Assembly (NCBI GenBank): GCA_031264295.1
Contig: JAISED010000057.1
Coordinates: forward strand, 1 to 64,000
Source: Eubacteriales Family XIII. Incertae Sedis bacterium
GTDB lineage: Bacteria; Bacillota; Clostridia; Peptostreptococcales; Anaerovoracaceae
Direction of reading: 5' to 3'
Length of the DNA: 64,000 nucleotides
The notes below the pieces were generated by a model. It worked only from the letters and a program-made list of their open reading frames with translations, was not told the DNA's origin and made no database searches. The position numbers and the translations under genes were made by a program. Positions 27,309 to 38,397 of the stretch are shown piece by piece (position 1 is the stretch's first letter; every line of letters starts with the position of its first letter).

Positions 27309-30300
27309 ATGAATCCACCCAAGGAGGCGAATATCAAAATGTATTCGGAAATCAGGAAGAAACCCGGTAAAGCAGTGTCCATCATTGTTACAGCGGCAAT
27401 GATATGCTCGTTGTTCGTCTATATGCCGGCATCGGCGGCGAACACGCTTTTGGGCGCGCAGCAGTCACCTTCATCAGGAGCACCTGCGACCAGAGCAGGA
27501 CAGGCGGAACTGCAGGTCAGCGACCTGACAGTGGAATACATGAAAACACCCATAGGCGTAGATCGCCAAAAACCGGTGTTTTCATGGAAGATTGACAAGG
27601 GGGATATAAGGGGAATCGTGCAGACGTCTTACAGAATATCTGTGCGGGACGGGGATGAAACCGTATGGGACAGCGGAAGCGTCGAGTCGGATCTCGCAAG
27701 CGGGATCGAGTACGGCGGCGAAGCGCTTAGTGCGGCGACGAAATACATCTGGACGGTGGATGTCACCGATAACCAGGGAGGCGCGGCTTCGAGCATAAGC
27801 GAGTTCGGAACAGGTCTCTATGAAGAGGATGACTGGAACGACGCGCAGTGGATAAGCAATATAGGCGGCACAGGAAGCGTGGGGAGCGCGGATCCTGCCA
27901 AATATACAGTTGAAGCCGACTTCACGCTGGAAGCGGGTAGCTTCGGACTGATGCTAGGAGAGAATGTGAACAATTTCTTCATGTATCAGGTGAACGCGGC
28001 TACGGACGGCGCCAACGTCTATGTTCGCCCCCATCGCTGGGTGAATGGCGGCGGCGCGGCGATAGGTCATTATAACACGGGGATATCCGCGCCGGCTTTC
28101 CTAGGCGCTGAACATAAACTGAGGCTGGAGATAGACAGCGGAACGGTTAAGGCTTATATGGACGGAGAACTGCTGACATACGAAGGTGAGGAGGTCTTTT
28201 CCAGCCAGTACATAGGAGAATTGTCGGGCATAGGCGTGCGCGCCTACTATAACCCGAATAACAGCGATAAGGACAACATAAAAATCAACAAGCTGGAAAT
28301 GAGGAATAGCTTGGGCGACCTAGTTTATTACGATGATTTCACAGGTACGAATTCATTCGATCGAGGTGTTGTTGAAGATGGACAGCTTGTAATTCACCCC
28401 GAAGGAAGCGGCAATATCGAATGGCGCGTGTGGCAGAAACCGGCTGACAGCAAGGTGTTTTCGGTGCAGACAGATGTTCAGGTGGGCGACTGCGCGGCGG
28501 GTTTTGCTTTCGGGGTTCAGGACAGCAGCCATTTCTATATGTGGCAGCTGAATACCTTCAATTACCCATCTACTTCCACGCCGGAGGCTGACAAGCTGAC
28601 ATACCTGCGTCCTCACGTGTGGAACGGCGGTCCTACAGAGTATGGCAACGACGTCAATATCAACGCCATTGTGAGCAAAGCCGAGGCGGATAGCGGTCAG
28701 ACGGCGCTGCGGGTAGATGTAAATAACGGCGCGTTAGTCTCATATGTCAACGGGATCAAGGTCGACGAGAGAAGCAGCGGACGCAGTTATGATATAGGAA
28801 GCGTTGGTTTCCGCCACTCGAAGGACAGAGATGCCGACGTAGAAGAAAGAGGAATATTTGACAATATTATGCTGCGGGATGCCGGAGGGCGCGTAGTCCT
28901 GTTTGACGATTTCGAAGACGGGATAAACATGTATGAAGGTACGAGCATAGAGGATGGCAGACTGGTAGTAAAGAGAGACGGAAGCCGAGAGATAATTCTG
29001 CGCGACAGCAGCGCGGCGCAGCAAGGAGCGTCTCAGGTTCCGATGTTCCGTAAGGATTTTCAGACAGACGACAAAGATATTGTCAGAGCCACAGTATATG
29101 CCAGCGCGTTGGGGCATTATGAGCTTCAGATGAACGGAGCGAAGGTGGGCGAGGACTATATGGCGCCGGGATGGACGGAGTACGACACCCGTGTGCAGTA
29201 TCAGGCATATGATGTTACGAAACAAGTCATAAAGGGTGGCGAGAACGCGCTGGGCGCGATGTTGGCGCCGGGATGGTATTCCGGGAACATTTCGATTCTC
29301 GGCGATAAAATTTACGGCAGTAAACGCGCGGTGATAGTGAATCTTGTGATAGAATACGCCGATGGTTCCAAGCAGAGCGTGGTGACGGACGGTACGTGGA
29401 AATACACGCTGGACGGACCTATAATAGATACGGATATGTTTGACGGTGAGACCTATGACGCAAATCGTGAGCTGGGCGGCAGCAAGTACGCATGGGCGGC
29501 GCCGGACTTCGATAATTCCGGATGGAATACGGCGGGCGTGATGTTTGACAGCGCGTTCAGCGTAAAGACGGAGGTGTCCGGAGATCAGCCGATAGAGCTT
29601 ACGGCGCAGGTAGGACCGACGGTCAAGAAGATAAAAGACGTGAATCCGATCTCTATCAATGTAGTAGGCGGAAAGTATATCGTAGATATGGGTCAGAACT
29701 TCGCCGGAATCCTGAATATTTCCCTCAAGGGTGAAGCAGGGAGCACGGCGGTGATCCGCTACGGAGAAATGCTCAACGACGGTCCGCAGGGACAGAGAGG
29801 GAATGACAACCCCGACGGGGCGGGTTCCCTGTATACGGCGAATCTGCGTTCGGCGAAAGCCACCGACAGATATACATTCAAGTCAAATGAGAAAGAAACG
29901 TGGGAACCGAATTTCACATTCCACGGTTTCCGCTATGTGGAAATATCAGGGGTCAGTGAAGCTCCTGCATTGGCGGACGTGCGCGGCATAGCCCTTGCGA
30001 ACGCCATGGAGGAAACGGGCAGCTTCGACAGTTCGAACGAACTTCTGAACAAGATATATAACAATTCGTTCTGGGGACAGCGCTCCAACTTTTTAAGCGT
30101 GCCGACGGATTGCCCCCAGCGTGACGAACGCATGGGATGGGGCGCGGATACGCATGTATTCGCGGGCACAGGCATGTTCAATATGGACGCGTCTATGTTC
30201 TATCAGAAGTGGCTTTTGGACATGCGCGACGGACAATACGCCGACGGCAGATATGGGGACACAGCGCCGAATCCGCACAATTTCGCGGGCGATATAGTGT

Positions 30301-33300
30301 GGAACGCGGGCGGCGTCATAGTGCCGTATACCATATGGCAGAGAACCGGCGATACACGTGTGCTGGAGGACAGTTACACATCCATGAGCAGATACATGGC
30401 GGGGCGCATGAGTATGGGCAATATCCAGTCCTGCGGTTACGGCGACTGGCTGGAGCCTGTGGACGGCACATCGGATAAGAATGTGATAGGTACGGCGTAT
30501 TTCGCGTATCAGCTCTCTTTGATGGCTGAGATGGCGGACGCTTTGGGCAAAAGCGAAGACGCGGCCGCGTACAGAGCGCGCTTCAGCCAGGTAAATAATG
30601 CGTTCCACTCCGCTTACGTATCCCCGGATGGAACCATATCAAACGGCATACAGAGCGGATATGTGCTGGCTCTGGGCACGGGTCTTACGAAGCCGGAGAC
30701 CGAGCAGTTGTTCGTGCAGAAGCTTGTCGACAAGATAGAGGCTGACGGCAATCTGATGACGGTAGGCTTTGTGTCGGTGAATAAACTGATGCCGGTGCTG
30801 ACGAAGTACGGGCACAGCGACATAGCGTATCAGCTGGCGCTTAACACCGCTTATCCCTCATGGGGATACAGCATAGAGCAGGGCGCCACCACCGGATGGG
30901 AACGGTGGAATTCCTACACACTCTCCGGAGGCTTCGGCCCTGTGAGCATGAATTCATTCAATCACTACGCGTTCGGCAGCGTGAGCGAATGGTTCTATAA
31001 CGGTGTGGCGGGCATAAACACGGATCCGCAAAACCCGGGATTCAAGAATATAATCATAGAACCGGCTCTGGACGGAAGGCTGAGCTACGCAAAGGCCTCG
31101 TATGATTCTATACGCGGCGAGATCGTGTCCGGCTGGACGCGTCAGGGCGAGAATTCCTACAAGCTTGATGTGGTAGTCCCTGCTAACGCTACGGCGACTG
31201 TTGTGCTTCCTGCGCCGCTTGCCGCAGTTGAAGAGGGCGGACTTGCCATCGTAGACGGCGACGGGCGGATTCAGCCTCAGGGTGTTTCAGGAGCGGAGGA
31301 TGCAGCTGCAAAGGCGCGTATTTCTGTCGGTTCGGGCAGCTATAGTTTCACATTCGACTGGGACGCTACCGTTATAAAGACGGGGCTTCAGGCGGCGCTT
31401 ACCGCTGTCAGGGCGGCTGTGGCAGTGGAAGAGGATTTCACAGAGGACAGTGTACTGAATGTTAAAAGCGCTATAGGCGCGGCGCTGCTTTTGCTGGATA
31501 AGGCTGACGCAACTCAGACTGAGATAGATGAAGCGGAAGCCGCTCTGAACACAGCTGCGGCAGGTCTTGAAAGCAGCGGAAATGTGAATCTGGCCAGAGG
31601 CAAGACAGCCACGGTTTCCAGTCAGGTGACGTCCGACGGCATATTCAGCAAGCAGAAACTGACTGACGGCACGCGCAGCGGAGGCGGCGACACCACGTGG
31701 TCTTCGAATGACAACAGAAGCGTCAACCATACGGAATGGGCTATGATAGATCTGGGCGAGACGACGCGGTTTAACAGGATACTGCTCTTCCCGCGCGACG
31801 ACAGCTCGGCGGCCGCGCACAGCGGATGGGGCTTCCCCAATAGCTTTACGATAGAAACATCTGCGGACGGGGAGACATGGCAGACGGTGATCTCCCGGAC
31901 GGATCAAGCGTTCGTGGGAACAGCGGTTCAGCGCTTTACCATTCCCGCACAGGAGGCGCGCTTTGTGCGAGTAACGGGAACGTCTCTGAATAAGGTGGGC
32001 AATGACTATCATATGCAGCTGGCGGAGATCGAGATATATCGCATAGAGGCGGCTGCTACATCGGCGGAACTCATAAATATGCAGACAGAATACGCGGTCA
32101 ATCCCATGGGCATAGACGTCGCTGCTCCGCGTTTAAGCTGGAATATAACATCAGACCTCAGAGGCGTCAAGCAGGAGGGCTACCGGATCGTGGTGACCAA
32201 GGGCGCCCCCGACGGCCCCATAGTGTGGACAGTCGATGAAGATTCGGATAACACACTCGGCGTTAAATACGCCGGAACACGTCTGGAACCATCCACGCGC
32301 TATTACTGGAAGGTCACAGCGCGAACCAATGTAGGCGCCGCCGTCGGCGAGAACGCCTGGTTCGAAACAGGGCTGATGAACAACAAGATAGGCGCGTGGG
32401 ACGGCGCACAGTGGCTCACGGAACCTGCGTCCGCGTCTAATAATGACGTCTCGGATTACACCATTGAGTATGATTTCAAGATGATCAAGGACGGCGGAGG
32501 TTTGATATTCGCCTCTAACGGCAGCAACTTCCTCATGTGGCAGTTCAATATCAACCCCGTGGAAAGACCCTACGGCGGCACGCCGTATTTCCGCCCCCAC
32601 CGCTGGAATCCCGGCGGATCATCGCTGGCGGAGATTAAGATAGACAACGTAATTCCGGATAATGAAGAAGGCAAGCACGCCTGGTATCATTGCCGGATCG
32701 AGGTGAAGAAGAACGGAGACGCCGCAGTGGTTACCACATCGCTGGGACCCCTCGGCGGAGATATGACCGTTATAGACAACGCGCGGAATATAGCGGGCAG
32801 CTGGACTCTGGGCAAGATCGGATTCCGCCAGATCGTAGATGTAAACAATCAGGAAGAGATTGTCTACGATAATATAGTGATACGCGACAATACAGACGGA
32901 GGCGACGCGGTCATTTATTCCGAGACCTTCGAAACCGAACCCACCAGCATGTTCGGCGTGAACGGGACGGTAGAGGACGGTGCCTATAGGGTACGCGGCG
33001 TTACATTTACAAGTTCCAGAAAGGTCGTTGACCCTGTTCCTCTGGACGGCGGCGAGCCGCTGTTCAGGAAAGAGTTTGGCATAGACAAGACAGTCAAGAG
33101 CGCCAGGCTGTATGCGACAGCCAGGGGATATTACGAATTCTCGCTGAACGGCGAAAAGGTCGGCGATCAGTATCTGGCGCCGGGCTGGACGGATTACAAT
33201 TACACGGTGATGTATCAGATATATGATGTAACAAACATGTTGAAGCCGGGAGCGAACGCCATAGGCGCTATGCTGGGCATGGGATGGTTCTCAGGGCCTA

Positions 33301-36300
33301 ATCAGATATACGGCTACAACATGTACGGCAGCACGCAGTCGCTTCTAGGCAAGCTTGTGATCGAGTACACCGACGGCAGTTCCGAGACACTCGTCACCGA
33401 CGGCAGTTGGAAGTATCGTCCGGGTCCGATCCTCTACGCGGACAACTACGCGGGAGAAACCTATGACGCGCGTTATGACTGCGCCGGATGGAATACTGCG
33501 GGTTACGACGACAGCGCCTGGCAGGACGCCGGCATACATTCGCCTTTGCCCGCCGGAGCGGATTTAGTACCGCAGACGGGTCCGCCGGTACGTGAGGTGG
33601 AGCGTTTTGAAAATCCGGTGATGACAGAACCGGTTCCCGGCAAGTACACATATGACTTCGGACAGAACATAGCGGGAATTGTCAGCATAAAGGTGAAGGG
33701 CACAGCCGGAACGAAGATCACCATAAAACACGGTGAAATGCTCAATACGGAGACAGCCTACATGAACCCCGGCGAGGCGTCGGTGAAGGGCGGAGACGGG
33801 CCTATAGGCACGGTCTACAGAGCCAATCTGCGCGACCAGCAGGTTCCGGTCGCCTATGACTACTATATATTGAAGGGCGATCCTAACGGTGAGGAATACA
33901 CGCCGCGCTTTACCTTCCACGGTTTCCGCTACATTGAGATCAGCGGTATTGACGAGGCTATACCGCCGGAGGACGTCACCGCCATAGCGATATCCTCGGA
34001 CAATATCCTTACAAGCAGCTTTGAAAGCTCGAACCCGAAGGTCAATCAGCTCTATTCCAACATAATATGGGGAATGAGAGGCAACTTCGTTTCCATACCC
34101 ACCGACTGCCCCAATCGCGACGAACGACTGGGCTACACGGGCGACACGCAGATCTTCGCCGGTACGGGCGTGTATCTGGCGAACACGGATCAGTTCTACG
34201 CCAAATGGCTCCGCGATCTGCGCTCATATCAGATGAATGAGGAAGCTTCAGGCCGCGACAAGGGTCTTGTACCGGTTCTGATTCCCGCCGTGCGCGTGTC
34301 GGCGTTCACAAACTGGTCTAACGCTTGGGGCGACGGCGCAGTGATCGTGCCGTGGCAGGTGTATCAACAGTACGGCGACACCCAGATCATCAGGGACAGC
34401 TTCGATTCAATGAAGGCTTGGTGCGACTTCCTGAATGATCCTGTGCGGAGTACGGACTATATACGTATAAGCGGAGGCGTGCCCAGGGACAACAACTACG
34501 GCGACTGGGTTTCGGTCGAGGATTCGCCTCATAGCATGACGGACACGCTGTTTACCGCATATTCCAATAAGCTGTTCGCTAAGATGGCCAGAGCCATAGG
34601 CGAAACGGATACGGCTGACACATATGACGGCATTACCAGAAACATCGTCAATGCCTTCATGAACGCATTCAGAAATGCGGACGGTTCCCTGAAGGCTTCG
34701 ACGCAGACGCCTTACGGCATGCTTCTTTACTTCGGTCTGGCCGACGAGGTGGATCAGTCACTGTATGCGGAGCTGCTTGCGGAGAATATCCGTAATCACG
34801 GATGGAAACTCACTTCCGGTTTCATAGGGGTCAGCTATCTGGCGCCGGCTCTGTCTCAGAACGGGCAGAGCGAAGCCGCCTTCAAGCTCTTGGAGCAGGA
34901 AGAATACCCGTCCTGGATCTACAGCATCAATCAGGGCGCGACCACCACATGGGAACGCTGGAATTCCTACACAATAGCGGACGGATTCGGACCTACAGGC
35001 ATGAATTCCTTTAACCATTACGCCTTCGGGTCTATAGGCGAGTGGATGTTCTCAGGCGTTTTGGGAATAAGACGCGACGAAGCAGCGCCTGGATTCCGCC
35101 ATTTCATACTGGATCCCCAATACGGCGGAACACTCACATACGCCAACGGCGGCTACGATTCCGTGTCAGGGCGTATCGACAGCGGATGGACATGGAACCA
35201 TGATACAGGCGCATTCAATTATGACTTCACGATCCCCGCCAATACAACAGCAACGGTATATATTCCGACGCTTGATCCTGCCAATGTTACAGAAGGCTCC
35301 GAAGCGGCGGGCGAAGCCGAGGGAGTGGTATTCGTAAGCTATGACAGTGAGTTGCAGAGAGCTGAGTATGAAGTCGCTTCAGGCGCATACTCATTCAGCT
35401 CGGCAGTGCGCACCGAGAGCGACGTGCTGGACGTATCCGTGGTTACCGATACAGTGGATGTTTTCGGCGAGATAATCCCCGGATTCGAGACGGGATCGAA
35501 CCGTGCACAGAAGATTCCGGCTTCATTTGCCGCCAACGCGGGCGACACATTTACGCTGGAAGTAAGGCCATATAACGATGTGGACTTTGTCTTCGATAAA
35601 TGGAGCGATTCAGAAACAGAATACACAGATAATCCCATAAGATTTGAGGGGATAAGCGAGAGCAAGGAACTGACAGTAAGCTTCAAAAATATAGGACTAA
35701 AGAGCATCCTATTGGGTGCGGCGGTTACGGCGCAGGCCAGTCACACATCTTCCGCGACCGGCGAATGGGGGCGCAACAATCTGGTAGACGGATGGTTGAC
35801 ATCCAGAGACGGACGCAGCGGTTGGACCAGCGCGATAGTAGGCGAACGGCCAACAGGCGCTAATATTCCGATTCTGACCTTTGACATGGGAGAAAAGAAG
35901 AGCTTTAACCGCATCCAGCTGTATCCGAGAACCAACGCCTTCACGGTGGACGGAGGAACAGCCGGTTTCCCGAGGGACTTCACTATAGAGGGTTCTGACG
36001 ACGGCGAGAACTGGACGATTATACAGACTGAGACGGATGTCGTCGCTCGCTACCTGGCGCCGTATGTGATCACCTTCGATACCCAGACATGGAGGTATAT
36101 CAGGATCGTCTGCACCAGAATAGGCGCCGCCGCAGGCGACGACGGAGGCGGACGGAATTACCGTATGCAGTTAGCCGAATTCGGAGCATATTATGAGAAC
36201 GACTACGACGAAGAGTTCGACTTTGATATCGCCTTGAATAAGGCTGAGAAAGCAGTTCGCGTTACGGGCACAGGCTTCACCCCAGGCAAAAACGTCAGCC

Positions 36301-36725
36301 TGCTTGCGGCGTATAACTTCGCGCCGGACAGCGAGAACAGCGATTTCAGCACAACGCTGACAGCGGACGCCGACGGCAACATTGACTTTACCCTGCCGGC
36401 GGCGGTGACGGAACAGGCGCCTTGGCTGGGAGGACACAGCTACTATATCTCAATAAACGGAGTCACGGATTCAGCTGCTATCTATGCGACTAAGGCCAAA
36501 GTGCACACATCGGCGAGGGTTTCTGTAAGACTCAGGCAGACCCTGCAGCTCAACTACGACATAGACGGCGCAGCGTATGAATTCGTCTCAAGCAATCCCG
36601 CTGTTGCAACTGTGGACGCGGAGGGAATCGTAACGGCCAAGAAAGCCGGTACGGCCACATTGACCCTGCGCGCTACGGACGGAAGCGGACTGATATCCAC
36701 AGCTATGATAACGGTCACGCCGTAA
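27309..36725 (+). CDS. Giant secreted protein with two GH78 alpha-L-rhamnosidase modules, two F5/8-type-C (discoidin-like) modules and a C-terminal Big_2 domain
   Basis: Signal peptide 'AVSIIVTAAMICSLFVYMPASAA'. GH78 motif occurs twice: 'LSVPTDCPQRDERMGWGADTHVFAGTGMFN' and 'VSIPTDCPNRDERLGYTGDTQIFAGTGVY'. F5/8C: 'NLARGKTATVSSQVTSDG...' and 'VTAQASHTSSATGEWGRNNLVDG'. Big_2 end 'YEFVSSNPAVATVDAEGIVTAKKAGTATLTLRATDGSG'. Confidence 0.93.
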   Translation: MNPPKEANIKMYSEIRKKPGKAVSIIVTAAMICSLFVYMPASAANTLLGAQQSPSSGAPATRAGQAELQVSDLTVEYMKTPIGVDRQKPVFSWKIDKGDIRGIVQTSYRISVRDGDETVWDSGSVESDLASGIEYGGEALSAATKYIWTVDVTDNQGGAASSISEFGTGLYEEDDWNDAQWISNIGGTGSVGSADPAKYTVEADFTLEAGSFGLMLGENVNNFFMYQVNAATDGANVYVRPHRWVNGGGAAIGHYNTGISAPAFLGAEHKLRLEIDSGTVKAYMDGELLTYEGEEVFSSQYIGELSGIGVRAYYNPNNSDKDNIKINKLEMRNSLGDLVYYDDFTGTNSFDRGVVEDGQLVIHPEGSGNIEWRVWQKPADSKVFSVQTDVQVGDCAAGFAFGVQDSSHFYMWQLNTFNYPSTSTPEADKLTYLRPHVWNGGPTEYGNDVNINAIVSKAEADSGQTALRVDVNNGALVSYVNGIKVDERSSGRSYDIGSVGFRHSKDRDADVEERGIFDNIMLRDAGGRVVLFDDFEDGINMYEGTSIEDGRLVVKRDGSREIILRDSSAAQQGASQVPMFRKDFQTDDKDIVRATVYASALGHYELQMNGAKVGEDYMAPGWTEYDTRVQYQAYDVTKQVIKGGENALGAMLAPGWYSGNISILGDKIYGSKRAVIVNLVIEYADGSKQSVVTDGTWKYTLDGPIIDTDMFDGETYDANRELGGSKYAWAAPDFDNSGWNTAGVMFDSAFSVKTEVSGDQPIELTAQVGPTVKKIKDVNPISINVVGGKYIVDMGQNFAGILNISLKGEAGSTAVIRYGEMLNDGPQGQRGNDNPDGAGSLYTANLRSAKATDRYTFKSNEKETWEPNFTFHGFRYVEISGVSEAPALADVRGIALANAMEETGSFDSSNELLNKIYNNSFWGQRSNFLSVPTDCPQRDERMGWGADTHVFAGTGMFNMDASMFYQKWLLDMRDGQYADGRYGDTAPNPHNFAGDIVWNAGGVIVPYTIWQRTGDTRVLEDSYTSMSRYMAGRMSMGNIQSCGYGDWLEPVDGTSDKNVIGTAYFAYQLSLMAEMADALGKSEDAAAYRARFSQVNNAFHSAYVSPDGTISNGIQSGYVLALGTGLTKPETEQLFVQKLVDKIEADGNLMTVGFVSVNKLMPVLTKYGHSDIAYQLALNTAYPSWGYSIEQGATTGWERWNSYTLSGGFGPVSMNSFNHYAFGSVSEWFYNGVAGINTDPQNPGFKNIIIEPALDGRLSYAKASYDSIRGEIVSGWTRQGENSYKLDVVVPANATATVVLPAPLAAVEEGGLAIVDGDGRIQPQGVSGAEDAAAKARISVGSGSYSFTFDWDATVIKTGLQAALTAVRAAVAVEEDFTEDSVLNVKSAIGAALLLLDKADATQTEIDEAEAALNTAAAGLESSGNVNLARGKTATVSSQVTSDGIFSKQKLTDGTRSGGGDTTWSSNDNRSVNHTEWAMIDLGETTRFNRILLFPRDDSSAAAHSGWGFPNSFTIETSADGETWQTVISRTDQAFVGTAVQRFTIPAQEARFVRVTGTSLNKVGNDYHMQLAEIEIYRIEAAATSAELINMQTEYAVNPMGIDVAAPRLSWNITSDLRGVKQEGYRIVVTKGAPDGPIVWTVDEDSDNTLGVKYAGTRLEPSTRYYWKVTARTNVGAAVGENAWFETGLMNNKIGAWDGAQWLTEPASASNNDVSDYTIEYDFKMIKDGGGLIFASNGSNFLMWQFNINPVERPYGGTPYFRPHRWNPGGSSLAEIKIDNVIPDNEEGKHAWYHCRIEVKKNGDAAVVTTSLGPLGGDMTVIDNARNIAGSWTLGKIGFRQIVDVNNQEEIVYDNIVIRDNTDGGDAVIYSETFETEPTSMFGVNGTVEDGAYRVRGVTFTSSRKVVDPVPLDGGEPLFRKEFGIDKTVKSARLYATARGYYEFSLNGEKVGDQYLAPGWTDYNYTVMYQIYDVTNMLKPGANAIGAMLGMGWFSGPNQIYGYNMYGSTQSLLGKLVIEYTDGSSETLVTDGSWKYRPGPILYADNYAGETYDARYDCAGWNTAGYDDSAWQDAGIHSPLPAGADLVPQTGPPVREVERFENPVMTEPVPGKYTYDFGQNIAGIVSIKVKGTAGTKITIKHGEMLNTETAYMNPGEASVKGGDGPIGTVYRANLRDQQVPVAYDYYILKGDPNGEEYTPRFTFHGFRYIEISGIDEAIPPEDVTAIAISSDNILTSSFESSNPKVNQLYSNIIWGMRGNFVSIPTDCPNRDERLGYTGDTQIFAGTGVYLANTDQFYAKWLRDLRSYQMNEEASGRDKGLVPVLIPAVRVSAFTNWSNAWGDGAVIVPWQVYQQYGDTQIIRDSFDSMKAWCDFLNDPVRSTDYIRISGGVPRDNNYGDWVSVEDSPHSMTDTLFTAYSNKLFAKMARAIGETDTADTYDGITRNIVNAFMNAFRNADGSLKASTQTPYGMLLYFGLADEVDQSLYAELLAENIRNHGWKLTSGFIGVSYLAPALSQNGQSEAAFKLLEQEEYPSWIYSINQGATTTWERWNSYTIADGFGPTGMNSFNHYAFGSIGEWMFSGVLGIRRDEAAPGFRHFILDPQYGGTLTYANGGYDSVSGRIDSGWTWNHDTGAFNYDFTIPANTTATVYIPTLDPANVTEGSEAAGEAEGVVFVSYDSELQRAEYEVASGAYSFSSAVRTESDVLDVSVVTDTVDVFGEIIPGFETGSNRAQKIPASFAANAGDTFTLEVRPYNDVDFVFDKWSDSETEYTDNPIRFEGISESKELTVSFKNIGLKSILLGAAVTAQASHTSSATGEWGRNNLVDGWLTSRDGRSGWTSAIVGERPTGANIPILTFDMGEKKSFNRIQLYPRTNAFTVDGGTAGFPRDFTIEGSDDGENWTIIQTETDVVARYLAPYVITFDTQTWRYIRIVCTRIGAAAGDDGGGRNYRMQLAEFGAYYENDYDEEFDFDIALNKAEKAVRVTGTGFTPGKNVSLLAAYNFAPDSENSDFSTTLTADADGNIDFTLPAAVTEQAPWLGGHSYYISINGVTDSAAIYATKAKVHTSARVSVRLRQTLQLNYDIDGAAYEFVSSNPAVATVDAEGIVTAKKAGTATLTLRATDGSGLISTAMITVTP

Positions 36726-36953
36726 AAACGCCGGGTATAGACCATATCGGTTCTTTCGGCGGGCGCTGCCGGATCGCCGGCATGACGCCGGAAAATATAA
36801 ACTTGTATTACCTAATTCACAGGCGCGGGCGGAAACTGTCCGCGCCTGTAGTCTGGAGCAGTATGGGCGCTTACGGAAACCCTTGTCGGACAGTATAAGG
36901 CGGGTTTTCAGAGGCCGTCTATAAATTATCTTAAACGGAGGTCGGACGAAAAA

Positions 36954-38210
36954 ATGACAGACAATCTTAAAACATATGAACTGGCAAAGGAGAGGTATGC
37001 CGAATACGGGGTGGATACCGATGCGGCAATCAATCGGCTCAGGGATATCGAAATTTCGCTGCATTGCTGGCAGGGAGACGATGTACTCGGCTTTGAGTCG
37101 CCGGACGCGACGCTGAGCGGGGGAATAATGGCTACCGGTAATTATCCCGGAAAGGCCAGAAACGCCGAAGAGTTGAGGGCGGATATGACAAAGGCTTTCT
37201 CACTGCTTCCGGGGAAACAGCGTGCAAACCTTCACGCCATTTATTTAGAACCGGGCGACGTCATGGTGGGGCGCGACGCGATTGAAGCTAAACACTTCGA
37301 AGGGTGGATCCAATGGGCGGGAGAGCAGAATGTAAAGCTGGATTTCAATACGTCCATGTTTTCGCATCCGTTGGCGGACGGATATACCTTGGCGAGTTAT
37401 GATAAGGGGATACGTGAGTTCTGGATTGAACACGGCAGACGATGCAGGCGTATAGGCGCAGAGATGGGCGCCAGGCAGAAGTCGCCTTGCATAATAAACC
37501 ACTGGATGATAGACGGCTGTAAAGAACCGCCTGTTGACAGGATGCGCAGACGGGAGCTGTTCGCTGAGGGTATGGACGGCATTATTGCGGAGAAACTGCC
37601 GCCGGAACAGTTGAGAGACAGCATAGAGAGCAAACTCTTCGGCATAGGGATGGAGAGCTTCACAGCGGGTTCGGCGGAATTCTGCTTCGGTTACGCCATG
37701 TCGCGGGGCGCTATGCTGACCTATGATATGGGGCATTTTCATCCGACGGAGAGTATAGCCGATAAGGTGTCGTCTTCACTCTTATTCATCGACAAGCTGC
37801 TCCTGCACACCAGCCGCGGCGTTCGCTGGGACAGCGATCACGTGGTCGTAAGAAGCGACGACGTCGATCTGCTTATGCAGGAGGTGGTGAGGGCAAAGGC
37901 ACTCGACAGGGTGTATATAGCCTTGGATTTCTTTGATGCGAGCATAAACCGCATAGCAGCATGGGTCATAGGCACGCGGGCGACGCAGAAATCATTGCTT
38001 TTTGCCTTGCTTGAACCTACGGATAAAATGCTTGCTGCGGAGGTGGCGGGCGATGCCACACTGAGATTGGCATTGACGGATGAGCTGAAATCACTCCCCT
38101 TTGGCGCGGTATGGAATCACTACTGTGATACTGAAAACGTCCCTGCGGGGATGGACTGGCTCAGCGAAGTCAGGAGATATGAGAAGGAAGTGCTGAGCGG
38201 AAGGAAGTGA
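36954..38210 (+). CDS. rhaA: L-rhamnose isomerase
   Basis: 'EISLHCWQGDDVLGFE', 'GGIMATGNYPGKARNAEELRADM', 'LDFNTSMFSHPLADGYTLAS', 'YDMGHFHPTESIADKVSS'. Confidence 0.95.
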   Translation: MTDNLKTYELAKERYAEYGVDTDAAINRLRDIEISLHCWQGDDVLGFESPDATLSGGIMATGNYPGKARNAEELRADMTKAFSLLPGKQRANLHAIYLEPGDVMVGRDAIEAKHFEGWIQWAGEQNVKLDFNTSMFSHPLADGYTLASYDKGIREFWIEHGRRCRRIGAEMGARQKSPCIINHWMIDGCKEPPVDRMRRRELFAEGMDGIIAEKLPPEQLRDSIESKLFGIGMESFTAGSAEFCFGYAMSRGAMLTYDMGHFHPTESIADKVSSSLLFIDKLLLHTSRGVRWDSDHVVVRSDDVDLLMQEVVRAKALDRVYIALDFFDASINRIAAWVIGTRATQKSLLFALLEPTDKMLAAEVAGDATLRLALTDELKSLPFGAVWNHYCDTENVPAGMDWLSEVRRYEKEVLSGRK

Positions 38211-38231
38211 GGGCGGCGCAGATCGACAACG

Positions 38232-38363
38232 GAAAAGAGGCGGCCGTGATGACGCGGACGGGCGTCAGAAAATAGGCGGCCGTGATGGCGCGGACGGGCG
38301 TCGGAAAAGAGGCGGCCGTGATGACGCGGACGGGCGTCAGAAAATAGGCGGCCGTGATGGCGA
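38232..38363. repeat. 36-bp tandem repeat, about 3.7 copies, with alternating 72-bp higher-order unit
   Basis: GAAAAGAGGCGGCCGTGATGACGCGGACGGGCGTCA at 38232, 38268 (variant), 38304, 38340 (partial variant). Copy 3 is identical to copy 1, and copy 4 follows copy 2. Confidence 0.95.
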
Positions 38364-38397
38364 TGTAGGACTAGGCGGCGAGAAATGGAGAATACAT

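Noticed and set aside
31287-32012. 241-aa and other minus-strand ORFs inside the giant rhamnosidase
   Set aside because: Shadow ORFs within a 9.4-kb gene with clear GH78 and F5/8C motifs on the plus strand.
38232-38363. 36-bp repeats as a CRISPR array
   Set aside because: Copies are contiguous with no unique spacers and there are no cas genes nearby; it is a tandem minisatellite.
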